7,438 bases of DNA from JBGLNL01 sp964548045 (GCA_964548045.1 CAZJQZ010000117.1:1-7438), one strand, 5' to 3'. Counted from the first letter of the stretch, positions 1 to 6,625 are shown. Translations and numbers: made by a program. Notes: generated by a model not told the origin, from the sequence alone.

Positions 1-20
1 AAGGGGCTGTAAATTCACTT

Positions 21-1346
21 ATGGATAAGTCTGCCAGCGAAATATGGGATGCAGCATTAGGTGGATTAGAGGTTGAAGTAACCAGATCCAACTATCAGAC
101 ATGGCTCAAAGATACAATCGGGCTTTCATACCAAGACGGGTATTTCGTGGTGGGTGTCCCGAATACCTTTGCCGTTGAGTGGCTGGAAGAGCGGCTGCTC
201 CACCTGGTGAAGAAAACCTTGGCAAGCGTGCTGGGGTGCACCGTGGATGTTCAATTTGAGGTTCGCCAGGGACAGCAGCAGGAAGGAGACCCGGTCGGCC
301 CGGCCAGCAGAAGTAATGGGGGAAATAGCAACTGTAAATTCAACCCCAAGTACACTTTTTCCTCTTTCATAGTGGGCAATTTCAATCGACTGGCCCATGC
401 AGCAGCCATCGGGGTAGCAAAGCATCCCGGAGGCATGTACAACCCCCTCTTCCTCTATGGAGGGGTGGGCTTGGGGAAGACCCATCTCATGCATGCCATC
501 GGCCAATCCATTCAAGAGGATTTCGGTCAGGTTATTTACGTCACCGCCGAGCAGTTTACGAATGATTTTATTGCCGGCATCCGGGAGAAAAACACAGAGG
601 GGTTCCGGGAGAAGTATCGTTCTGCCGACGTGCTCCTCATCGACGATATCCAGTTCATTGCCGGCAAAGATCAGACTCAGGAGGTGCTCTTCCATACCTT
701 TAACGATCTCCACACCGCCGGCCACCAGATCATTCTCAGCAGTGATCGGCCACCCAAAGCGCTCTCACTGCTCGAGGATCGGTTACGATCACGGTTTGAA
801 TGGGGACTGATCGCTGATATCCAGCATCCCGATTTCGAAACCCGCATCGCCATTCTCCAGTCCAAGGCTGAAGAAATGGAAGTTTTCGTCCCGCTTGATG
901 TCCTCCACCTCATTGCCAGACAGGTACAGAATAATATCCGGGAATTGGAAGGGGCCCTGAACAGAATCATCGCCTTTGCCCGGATTACCGGTGCGCCTAT
1001 AACAACTGACCTGATTGCCGAGTCACTGACCGAACTGGCTATCGATGCAACAAGAACAACCCCTACCTCCAGTCAACTCATCAACGCCGTTTCCTTATAT
1101 TTCGGGGTGACTGCTGAAGCACTGATCGGCAAGAAGCGGGATAAAGCGGTGGCCTTCGCTCGTCAAGTGGCAATGTATTTGATGAGAGAAGAGATGAATT
1201 CCCCCTGGACCGACATCGGGAGAACCCTCGGCGGGAGAGACCACAGCACGATCGTCCACGGCCACGGGAAGATCGCGGCAGAAATCGAGACAAGCTCCGC
1301 CCTGCGACGCGATATTTTCGACATCAAAGAGAAGCTTTATTCCTGA
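21..1346 (+). CDS. dnaA: Chromosomal replication initiator protein DnaA
   Basis: DnaA is the AAA+ ATPase that binds DnaA boxes, melts oriC and loads the replicative helicase. All four domains are visible in 441 residues, a normal length. Domain I is at about 1-80 and a short Gly/Gln/Ser-rich linker (domain II) at about 83-107. The AAA+ core has Walker A GGVGLGKTH (147-155), Walker B LLIDDIQF (205-212), sensor 1 around ILSSDRPP (238-245), the arginine-finger segment RLRSRFEWGL (254-263) and the sensor 2 helix NNIRELEGALNR (304-315). The C-terminal DNA-binding domain carries the signature GGRDHSTIVHGHGKI (404-418). The ATG at 21 gives the expected family N-terminus (SASEIWDAAL). The only purine-rich stretch upstream, AAGGGG at 1-6, is rather far from it, and the promoter lies outside the window. 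DnaA boxes follow directly downstream, consistent with an origin next to dnaA. Confidence 0.98.
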   Translation: MDKSASEIWDAALGGLEVEVTRSNYQTWLKDTIGLSYQDGYFVVGVPNTFAVEWLEERLLHLVKKTLASVLGCTVDVQFEVRQGQQQEGDPVGPASRSNGGNSNCKFNPKYTFSSFIVGNFNRLAHAAAIGVAKHPGGMYNPLFLYGGVGLGKTHLMHAIGQSIQEDFGQVIYVTAEQFTNDFIAGIREKNTEGFREKYRSADVLLIDDIQFIAGKDQTQEVLFHTFNDLHTAGHQIILSSDRPPKALSLLEDRLRSRFEWGLIADIQHPDFETRIAILQSKAEEMEVFVPLDVLHLIARQVQNNIRELEGALNRIIAFARITGAPITTDLIAESLTELAIDATRTTPTSSQLINAVSLYFGVTAEALIGKKRDKAVAFARQVAMYLMREEMNSPWTDIGRTLGGRDHSTIVHGHGKIAAEIETSSALRRDIFDIKEKLYS

Positions 1347-1376
1347 AAAGATGCGGAAAGATACGCCCTCGGGAAC

Positions 1377-1385
1377 TGTGGATAA
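1377..1385 (-). promoter_or_regulatory. DnaA box 1 (perfect consensus)
   Basis: The + strand reads TGTGGATAA, an exact match to the consensus TTATCCACA on the - strand. It begins 31 bases after the dnaA stop codon. The following bases GTCCC are shared with box 3. This is expected to be a high-affinity DnaA site, and may also take part in DnaA feedback on nearby transcription. Confidence 0.9.
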
Positions 1386-1397
1386 GTCCCTGATTTT

Positions 1398-1406
1398 TGT
1401 GGATAA
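1398..1406 (-). promoter_or_regulatory. DnaA box 2 (perfect consensus)
   Basis: This is a second exact TGTGGATAA on the + strand, in the same orientation as box 1. Its start is 21 bp from the start of box 1, about two helical turns, so both sites face the same side of the DNA. That suits cooperative DnaA assembly. Confidence 0.9.
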
Positions 1407-1417
1407 ACCCTCTAAAC

Positions 1418-1426
1418 CGTGGATAA
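1418..1426 (-). promoter_or_regulatory. DnaA box 3 (one mismatch)
   Basis: The + strand reads CGTGGATAA, one mismatch from consensus at the last position of the box (TTATCCACG). It starts 20 bp after the start of box 2 and has the same orientation, extending the two-turn spacing. It is followed by GTCCC, as box 1 is. Confidence 0.8.
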
Positions 1427-1443
1427 GTCCCATTTTCTGCGGG

Positions 1444-1452
1444 TTTTCCCCA
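1444..1452 (+). promoter_or_regulatory. Weak DnaA-box-like site
   Basis: TTTTCCCCA differs from TTATCCACA at two of nine positions and is in the opposite orientation to the three strong boxes. It lies 18 bp beyond box 3. It could be a low-affinity DnaA site. The surrounding C/T-rich sequence makes chance similarity likely. Confidence 0.2.
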
Positions 1453-1598
1453 ATCAAGACTACAGGTTTTTCCCACCCTTAAACCCCCATTTTTTGACCA
1501 CGTTTTTCCTCATTCCACCCATATCCATCAACCCGGACTCAACCGGATTCTGCAACTTAAAATCCTCAGTTATCCCGGTTTTACCAGTCCTTCACGGC

Positions 1599-1670
1599 CT
1601 TATTAATTCTATTATCTATGCCAGTCTCTATCATCATTCTAAGATTTCGGGTAATATCTTAATAAGAAGA
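1599..1670. other. AT-rich candidate duplex-unwinding element
   Basis: This is the most AT-rich part of the presumed origin. The bases 1601-1620 contain only 3 G/C of 20, and 1641-1670 contain 8 of 30. It lies on the obg side, about 175 bp from the DnaA box cluster. That is farther than in many compact origins, so assignment as the melting site is tentative. Confidence 0.4.
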
Positions 1671-1686
1671 AGGGACAGGAAAAGGT

Positions 1687-1714
1687 TTGAGAAAAGCCCT
1701 AAACGGACTATCAA
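1687..1714 (+). promoter_or_regulatory. Possible promoter of the obg-nadD-pyrE unit
   Basis: TTGAGA at 1687-1692 (5 of 6 to the -35 consensus) is followed after 16 bp by TATCAA at 1709-1714 (4 of 6 to the -10 consensus). Transcription would start near 1721, leaving a leader of about 15 bases before the obg ATG. A very short leader would fit the absence of a clear ribosome-binding site there. This was identified by eye only. Confidence 0.35.
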
Positions 1715-1735
1715 TAAATCATAGAGATTGAATTA

Positions 1736-2785
1736 ATGATCGATCAAATCAGGATATATGTATACGGAGGGAATGGGGGCAACGGGGTAGTGAGCTTTCG
1801 TAGGGAGAAGTTCATTCCGTTCGGAGGGCCTGATGGGGGAGATGGAGGGGACGGAGGAAGCATAGTGCTTGTTGCTGATCGAAGCAAAACCACACTGAGT
1901 GATCTCAGGCGGCAGAAGCACTATCGAGCAAATAAAGGGGAGAACGGGAAAGGAAAGAGTCAGCATGGAAAAAAAGGGGTTTCTCTGGAAATAAAGGTGC
2001 CGGAGGGAACGATTGTCCGCGGCGTGGAAGGTGATGAGGAGATAGTACTCGGAGACCTCGTCTCCGATGGGCAGAGGCTGGTGGTGGCAAGGGGGGGCAG
2101 AGGAGGATGCGGGAATGAGCACTTTGCCACATCTGTTAAACAGGCGCCAAAAAATGCGCAGGAAGGGGAGGCTGGTGAGGAACGGGAGATAGTGCTCGAT
2201 CTTAAGCTGCTTGCCGATGTCGGGCTTCTTGGCCGCCCTAATGCAGGCAAGTCCACACTCATCAACGCAGTCTCCGCCGCTAAGTCCAGGGTGGCTGACT
2301 ACCCTTTCACAACTCTCGAGCCGAAGCTTGGCGTAGTGGAGATCGGCTACGAAGCTTTCGTTATCGCCGATATCCCGGGCCTGATCGAAGGAGCCCACGC
2401 CGGACACGGGCTGGGCCATGAATTCCTGCGGCATATCGAGCGGACACGGGTTCTGATTCACATCATCGACGGAACCACCCGGAATCCTCTTTCAGACTTT
2501 GAGGAGATAAACAGAGAGCTTTTCCTTTTTAATGCCTCACTGAAAGCAAAACCGCAGGTTGTAGTAGTGAATAAGATCGATATTCCTTCCGTGCGAGAGC
2601 GGTTGCCGGAGCTTGAAAAGAGCATTGCCGGAATCGGGTTTCCGGTGTACTCTATTTCCGCAGCAACCGGGGAAGGTGTGCCCGATCTTATGAATAAGGC
2701 TCTGGAAATGTTGAGCGAAGTTGTTCCTCCTCCGGTGGAAAAGAAAGAGGAGTTTAAGGTATTTCGGCCCAAACCTGTTGATTGA
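1736..2785 (+). CDS. obg: Obg-family GTPase lacking the C-terminal OCT domain
   Basis: Obg/CgtA is an essential GTPase that associates with the large ribosomal subunit and links ribosome assembly to growth and stress state. The glycine-rich Obg fold spans about 1-158, with the typical FRREKFIPFGGPDGGDGG (21-38). The G domain follows with G1 GRPNAGKST (166-174), the G2 region DYPFTTLEP (188-196), G3 DIPGLIEGAH (212-221), G4 NKID (279-282) and G5 SAATGEG (308-314). At 349 residues it is shorter than OCT-containing homologues such as B. subtilis Obg (about 428). It ends in EEFKVFRPKPVD, where an OCT domain would normally start. nadD begins nine bases later with an intact N-terminus, so no frameshifted remainder is present. 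The start is preceded only by a weak AGAG. It is the first gene of the obg-nadD-pyrE unit. Confidence 0.96.
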   Translation: MIDQIRIYVYGGNGGNGVVSFRREKFIPFGGPDGGDGGDGGSIVLVADRSKTTLSDLRRQKHYRANKGENGKGKSQHGKKGVSLEIKVPEGTIVRGVEGDEEIVLGDLVSDGQRLVVARGGRGGCGNEHFATSVKQAPKNAQEGEAGEEREIVLDLKLLADVGLLGRPNAGKSTLINAVSAAKSRVADYPFTTLEPKLGVVEIGYEAFVIADIPGLIEGAHAGHGLGHEFLRHIERTRVLIHIIDGTTRNPLSDFEEINRELFLFNASLKAKPQVVVVNKIDIPSVRERLPELEKSIAGIGFPVYSISAATGEGVPDLMNKALEMLSEVVPPPVEKKEEFKVFRPKPVD

Positions 2786-2794
2786 GGGGAACAC

Positions 2795-3397
2795 ATGAAG
2801 ACGGGGCTTTTCGGAGGCACATTCGATCCGATCCATCTGGGCCATCTCGCTATAGCTGAAGATGTCAGGGCGAAGCTGGGGCTTGACCGGGTCATTTTCA
2901 TTCCTGCCAGATATCCCTGGCTCAAAGCTGATCGGGAAATATCCGATGGGCAGCATCGATTGGAGATGGTGAAACTGGCTATAGCATCAAACCCTCAATT
3001 TGAGGTGTCTGCTGCGGAGATGGAGAGACCGGGCCCATCTTATACCCTCGATACTGTTGAAGCGATGAAGAAGGCGTTCGGCCCTGAAGACGAACTGTAT
3101 TTTATAGCCGGCTCGGATGCCATAATGGATATGCCGCGCTGGAAGGAGCCGGAGCGGGTGATGAGCTTATGCCGGATTGTGGGGGTCGAGAGACCGGGCG
3201 CGCCGGAAATCGATGCTGAAGCCCTGAGGCCCCTGATCCCGGCGGTTTCAAGTTGTCTGGCAGTTGTCGATGCTTCGCGGATAGACATCAGCTCTACGGT
3301 CATCAGGGAGCGGATCAGAGGTGGTCTTTCGATCAGTGACATGGTGCCGACGGAGGTGGAACAGTATATTCGCAAACACGGTTTGTATTCATCCTGA
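2795..3397 (+). CDS. nadD: Nicotinate-nucleotide adenylyltransferase NadD
   Basis: NadD transfers AMP from ATP to nicotinate mononucleotide, giving deamido-NAD, the penultimate step of NAD synthesis in the cytoplasm. The 200-residue protein has the nucleotidyltransferase signature GGTFDPIHLGHL (7-18) with the HxGH motif at 14-17. It also has the GSD element (106-108) followed by a conserved Trp (W116), and the C-terminal ISSTVIR motif (165-171) that contacts ATP phosphates. Length and motif order are normal. The ribosome-binding site GAGGGGA (2784-2790) overlaps the obg stop codon, and the ATG follows five bases after the G run, so translation is probably coupled to obg. The pair obg-nadD is common in bacteria. 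Confidence 0.96.
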   Translation: MKTGLFGGTFDPIHLGHLAIAEDVRAKLGLDRVIFIPARYPWLKADREISDGQHRLEMVKLAIASNPQFEVSAAEMERPGPSYTLDTVEAMKKAFGPEDELYFIAGSDAIMDMPRWKEPERVMSLCRIVGVERPGAPEIDAEALRPLIPAVSSCLAVVDASRIDISSTVIRERIRGGLSISDMVPTEVEQYIRKHGLYSS

Positions 3398-3403
3398 ATT
3401 TGC

Positions 3404-3409
3404 AGGAGG
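3404..3409 (+). promoter_or_regulatory. Strong ribosome-binding site that fixes the pyrE TTG start
   Basis: A full AGGAGG lies six bases before TTG at 3416. No in-frame ATG or GTG occurs nearby; the ATG just downstream in GATGAG is out of frame. The ideal spacing and strength support TTG as the real start and may offset its weak initiation. Confidence 0.85.
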
Positions 3410-3415
3410 AGTCAG

Positions 3416-3982
3416 TTGGAATTAAAAAAAGATGAGCTTGAGAGATTGAGGGAGCTGGTTATAGAGAAATCATTCCGATACGGGTACTTTACCCTGTCGT
3501 CGGGACAGGAAAGCCTGTACTATTTCGATGGTCGCCTCACAACTCTTTCGCCTGAAGGGGCGCAACTGGTGGGCAGGCAGATGTTCGCCCTGGTGAAAGA
3601 TTCAGGGATTGATGCCATCGGAGGCCCAACCCTGGGGGCGGACCCGATTGTTGCGGCGGTGGCGCTGGTGAGCTATCAGGAAGGCAAGCCTGTTCCGGCT
3701 TTCATCGTAAGAAAGGACCCCAAGAAGCACGGTGCCCAGCGACATATCGAAGGGAACTTCCCCGCAGGGGGAACGGTGGCCATAGTGGATGATGTCATCA
3801 CCAGCGGCGGATCGATTTTGCGGGCCATCGAGGTGGTGGAAGCGGCGGGAGCTCGGGTGGGGAAAGTGATCGTTCTGGTGGACCGAAATCAGGGCGGTGC
3901 CGACGAATTACGAAAGAAGGGCTACGAATTCGTAGCCCTTCTTAATGCTGATGACAAAGGGAATGTGAGTATCGGTTGCTAA
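3416..3982 (+). CDS. pyrE: Orotate phosphoribosyltransferase PyrE
   Basis: PyrE joins orotate to PRPP to make orotidine 5'-phosphate in de novo pyrimidine synthesis. The 188-residue protein shows the family landmarks in order: FTLSSGQESLYYFDGR (25-40) near the orotate site, GGPTLGADPI (69-78), the flexible catalytic loop region RKDPKKHG (99-106), and the PRPP-binding motif IVDDVITSGGSI (123-134). Translation starts at TTG. It follows nadD after 18 bases and is probably the last gene of the obg-nadD-pyrE unit. Its codons for residues 167-176 (KKGYEFVALL) form a perfect 30-bp palindrome, and its stop lies two bases from the convergent gyrA stop. Related PRPP-binding transferases share the PRPP motif, but the N-terminal motifs favour PyrE. 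Confidence 0.93.
   Translation: MELKKDELERLRELVIEKSFRYGYFTLSSGQESLYYFDGRLTTLSPEGAQLVGRQMFALVKDSGIDAIGGPTLGADPIVAAVALVSYQEGKPVPAFIVRKDPKKHGAQRHIEGNFPAGGTVAIVDDVITSGGSILRAIEVVEAAGARVGKVIVLVDRNQGGADELRKKGYEFVALLNADDKGNVSIGC
3914..3943. terminator. Perfect 30-bp palindrome inside pyrE, probable gyrA terminator
   Basis: The sequence is identical to its own reverse complement over 30 bases. Each arm is AAGAAGGGCTACG around a central AATT, and each 3' arm ends CCCTTCTT. Read as a terminator, this is an A-rich flank, an 8-bp G+C-rich stem (GGGCTACG), a four-base loop and a short U-rich end, in both directions. On the - strand it begins 42 bases after the gyrA stop, a usual place for a terminator, and is followed by T-rich sequence (TTCTTTCG). 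On the + strand it lies before the pyrE stop, so translating ribosomes would normally keep it unfolded. Termination activity is inferred. Confidence 0.65.
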
Positions 3983-3984
3983 AA

Positions 3985-6459
3985 TCAGGCGGCAATTACT
4001 TCCGGCCCGTTGGTTGGCTCCTCTGACGGAATCTCTTCTGGCTCGTTGATTATAGCGATCGAGGCTACCTTGTCACCTTTGTTGAGCCGGATCGTCCTCA
4101 CTCCCTGAGTGCTCCTGCCGAATTTCGAGATTTGCTTCAACAGCGTCCGGATAATCGTTCCCTGTTTGGTTGTTACCATTAACTGTTCATGAAGGTCAAC
4201 TACCGCGGCGTCTGATACTTTCCCGGTCTTATCGTTTACCAGATGAGCCCGCATCCCGCTTCCCCCGCGTGTCTGTTGCCGGTATTCTTCTTCCAGAGTG
4301 CGTTTGCCGTAACCATTTTCGGTAACTGTAAGTATGAAAGCTTTGGGCCGGATGATATCCATCGCTACTACATAGTCGTCTCCGATGAGCCTTATGCCCC
4401 GCACTCCGCCACTGGTTCGTGATGCGGTGCGCAGCTTGCCCACAGAGAACCTGATGCCCTGACCTGACCGGGTAACGATGATGGCGTCATCCTCTGCAGT
4501 GGCGGCCTGAACCGAAATGAGTTCGTCATTCTTTTCAATATCCATGGCGATAATCCCGGAGGCGCGAATCTTGGAGAACCGTTTAAGCTCGGATTTTTTC
4601 ACCTCTCCCATTCTGGTTGCCATGATAATGAAACCGTCTTCCGGGAAAGATTCTGCCGACATGACGGTGGTGATCTGCTCATTTGCCTCGATCGGGATAA
4701 GGTTAATTATCGGCATGCCCTTGGCCTGTCGGGTGGTTTCGTATGGTAATTGATAGCATTTGAGCCGGAAAACCCGCCCGCGAGTAGTGAAGAACAGCAG
4801 CGTATCGTGCGTATCGGTGATGAGCAGCCGCTGAACGTCATCGGTCTCCCTGATCTTCATCCCGGTGACCCCCTTGCCGCCGCGGTGCTGGGGCCGATAA
4901 ATATGGCTGGGCAACCGCTTGATGTAGCCGCGATTGCTCAGAGTGACCACCACCTGCTGATGCGGTATCAGGTCTTCATTGGTGAACGCGCCGATCTCCT
5001 CCGGGTTTATTTCGGTGCGGCGCGCATCACCATACTTTTCCTTGATTTTGAGGATGTCTTCTTTGATGAGATAATCGATCTTCCGGGGATTGGCCAGCAG
5101 GTCCTCCAGATAGGCAATAGTCTGTAATAGCTCGGCATATTCATCGTTGATCTTCTGGCGTTCCAGTGCTGCCAGTCGGCGCAATTGCATATCCAGTATT
5201 GCCTGGGCCTGAATCTGCGTGAGCGAAAAATTCTCCATCAGGGCGGTTCTGGCTGCCTCCGCGCTTGCGGATGCTCGAATGGTAGTTATGACCTCATCGA
5301 GTCGGTCCAGGGCGATTTTGAGCCCTTCGAGGATGTGGGAGCGTTCCTGTGCTTTGCGCAAATCAAATCGTGATCGGCGGGTGATGACCTCATGCCGGAA
5401 CCTGATATATTGCCTGAGGGCCGATTCTAAATTTAGAACCTTGGGCTGTCCATCCACCAGCGCCAGCATGTTCACATGGAAAGCTGTTTGCAGGGCGGTG
5501 TGTTTGTAAAGATTATTCAGGATTTGGGTCGGTTGCCCGCCCCGCTTCAACTCCATGACCACCCGAATTCCCTTGCGGTCGGATTCATCTCGAATCTCGC
5601 TGATACCGTCGATCTTTCTGGTCTTCATCAGATCGGCGATTCTCTCAACCAGCGCTGCTTTGTTTGTCTGGTATGTGAGTTCGGTTATTACTATCTGGTG
5701 CCGGCCTTTCCCCAAGTCTTCCACATGGCTCCTGGAGCGGAGGACGATCTTGCCCCGGCCGGTTGCCAGGGCATTCCCGATTCCTTCCTGCCCCATGATA
5801 ATACCGCCGGTGGGGAAATCCGGGCCGGGGATCAGTGAAAAGAGGTCTTCTATGGGTGCATCCGGGTTATCGATAAGATAGGCAATGCCGTCACAAATCT
5901 CCCCCAGATTGTGTGGGGGGATATTGGTAGCCATACCCACAGCGATTCCCGCAGCTCCGTTCAGGAGCAGATTGGGTAGCAGGGTGGGAAGGACTGAAGG
6001 CTCCTGAAGGGAATCATCGAAGTTGGGAACGAAATCTATCGTTTCCTTTTCGATATCGGCCAGCATTTCTCCAGCCAGCCGGGACATGCGGGCTTCGGTA
6101 TAACGCATGGCTGCCGCCGGGTCATTATCCATACTCCCGAAATTCCCCTGCCCGTCCACAAGGGGATATCTTAAGGAGAAATCCTGAGCCATGCGCACCA
6201 TTGCTTCGTATATAGCCGAATCACCATGAGGGTGGTATTTACCCATAACCTCACCGACTATACGGGCGCTCTTCTTGTACGGGGTGTTGTAGGCAACTCC
6301 CAGGTCGTTCATTCCGTAGAGGATTCTTCTTTGCACAGGCTTCAGCCCGTCGCGGGCATCGGGGAGAGCGCGGGAGACAATTACGCTCATGGCGTAATCC
6401 AGATATGCACTTCTTACTTCATCCTCAATAGTAACTGGTTTGACGGTTCCGATTTCCAT
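3985..6459 (-). CDS. gyrA: DNA gyrase subunit A
   Basis: GyrA is the DNA-breaking and wrapping subunit of the A2B2 gyrase that introduces negative supercoils. The start at 6459 gives the typical N-terminus MEIGTVKPVTIEDEVRSAYL and 824 residues. A longer open frame from 6576 would add 39 unsupported residues. The catalytic tyrosine is Y120 in AAAMRYTEAR. The quinolone-determining region reads HPHGDSAIYEAM with S81 and E85 at the positions of E. coli S83 and D87, so it looks wild type. The C-terminal beta-pinwheel carries a GyrA box, QHRGGKG (524-530), one change from QRRGGKG, which favours GyrA over ParC. The tail is acidic (EPEEIPSEEP). A GGGG ribosome-binding site (6467-6470) precedes the ATG by seven bases. 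gyrB is not in the window. The gene converges on pyrE. Confidence 0.97.
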   Translation of the reverse strand: MEIGTVKPVTIEDEVRSAYLDYAMSVIVSRALPDARDGLKPVQRRILYGMNDLGVAYNTPYKKSARIVGEVMGKYHPHGDSAIYEAMVRMAQDFSLRYPLVDGQGNFGSMDNDPAAAMRYTEARMSRLAGEMLADIEKETIDFVPNFDDSLQEPSVLPTLLPNLLLNGAAGIAVGMATNIPPHNLGEICDGIAYLIDNPDAPIEDLFSLIPGPDFPTGGIIMGQEGIGNALATGRGKIVLRSRSHVEDLGKGRHQIVITELTYQTNKAALVERIADLMKTRKIDGISEIRDESDRKGIRVVMELKRGGQPTQILNNLYKHTALQTAFHVNMLALVDGQPKVLNLESALRQYIRFRHEVITRRSRFDLRKAQERSHILEGLKIALDRLDEVITTIRASASAEAARTALMENFSLTQIQAQAILDMQLRRLAALERQKINDEYAELLQTIAYLEDLLANPRKIDYLIKEDILKIKEKYGDARRTEINPEEIGAFTNEDLIPHQQVVVTLSNRGYIKRLPSHIYRPQHRGGKGVTGMKIRETDDVQRLLITDTHDTLLFFTTRGRVFRLKCYQLPYETTRQAKGMPIINLIPIEANEQITTVMSAESFPEDGFIIMATRMGEVKKSELKRFSKIRASGIIAMDIEKNDELISVQAATAEDDAIIVTRSGQGIRFSVGKLRTASRTSGGVRGIRLIGDDYVVAMDIIRPKAFILTVTENGYGKRTLEEEYRQQTRGGSGMRAHLVNDKTGKVSDAAVVDLHEQLMVTTKQGTIIRTLLKQISKFGRSTQGVRTIRLNKGDKVASIAIINEPEEIPSEEPTNGPEVIAA

Positions 6460-6492
6460 TAAATTTCCCCACTTTCGATGACTTCTAAATGG

Positions 6493-6521
6493 AGTGTAGC
6501 CAATGCCGGGCGAAAGGTCAA
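6493..6521 (-). promoter_or_regulatory. Probable sigma-70 type promoter of gyrA
   Basis: On the - strand TTGACC (6521-6516, 5 of 6 to -35) is followed after exactly 17 bases by TACACT (6498-6493, 4 of 6 to -10). The predicted start near 6486 leaves a leader of about 27 bases containing the GGGG ribosome-binding site. It lies inside the spurious 5' extension of the gyrA frame, which supports the start at 6459. Confidence 0.6.
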
Positions 6522-6595
6522 GGGAGGGCAGTGTGTCACTTAAGACCCCGGCAGGAAACCTGTTTGCCCAGAACAAAAGAGGCGAGGAATACGTC

Positions 6596-6625
6596 TTGTA
6601 TCAGCAATTATAAATCAGTTATGAT
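6596..6625 (+). promoter_or_regulatory. Possible promoter of the LRR lipoprotein gene
   Basis: TTGTAT (6596-6601, 3 of 6) and TATGAT (6620-6625, 5 of 6) are separated by 18 bp. The start would be near 6632, about 34 bases before the ATG. A short inverted repeat, GTTAT (6618-6622) and ATAAC (6631-6635) with an 8-base spacer, overlaps the -10 element and could be an operator. Arms that short also occur by chance. Confidence 0.4.

Larger units (their letters stand above)
1378..1431 (+). repeat. 13-bp direct repeat spanning DnaA boxes 1 and 3
   Basis: GTGGATAAGTCCC occurs at 1378-1390 and again at 1419-1431, 41 bp apart. The repeat covers eight bases of each DnaA box plus five bases beyond it. 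Box 2 lies between the copies and lacks the GTCCC extension. The extension may be a lineage-specific flank preference of DnaA or simply a duplication remnant. Confidence 0.7.
1347..1735. other. Probable origin of replication (oriC)
   Basis: This 389-base non-coding gap lies between dnaA and obg. Its left end holds three DnaA boxes in the same orientation within 50 bp (1377-1426). A strongly C/T-rich, G-poor stretch follows (about 1427-1600), then AT-rich sequence (about 1599-1670) that could be the unwinding element. The only long open frame here (1419-1724) starts inside the third box and has no recognisable protein features. Clustered perfect boxes beside dnaA are the standard layout of a bacterial origin. 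That it works as an origin is inferred, not shown. Confidence 0.85.

Noticed and set aside
126..725. 199-codon open frame antisense to dnaA
   Set aside because: It is a shadow of the dnaA reading frame with no domain features.
1629..1645. Trinucleotide-like run (CTATCATCATTCTAAG) as DnaA-trio elements
   Set aside because: The repeats do not fit the 5'-TAG/TAA trio pattern in register on either strand, and they are far from the DnaA boxes.
1419..1724. 101-codon open frame in the dnaA-obg gap
   Set aside because: It starts inside a DnaA box, has no clear ribosome-binding site and shows no recognisable domain. The sequence is better explained as origin DNA.
1733..2461. 242-codon open frame antisense to obg
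   Set aside because: It lies wholly opposite a clearly conserved gene and has no recognisable motif. Long antisense frames are common opposite G-rich coding sequence.
3197..3204. GGCGCGCC palindrome in nadD
   Set aside because: An eight-base palindrome in G+C-rich coding sequence is expected by chance and has no terminator-like flanks.
6460..6576. Upstream in-frame ATG that would lengthen GyrA by 39 residues
   Set aside because: The extension has no GyrA similarity and contains the probable promoter. The ATG at 6459 has a ribosome-binding site and yields the family N-terminus.
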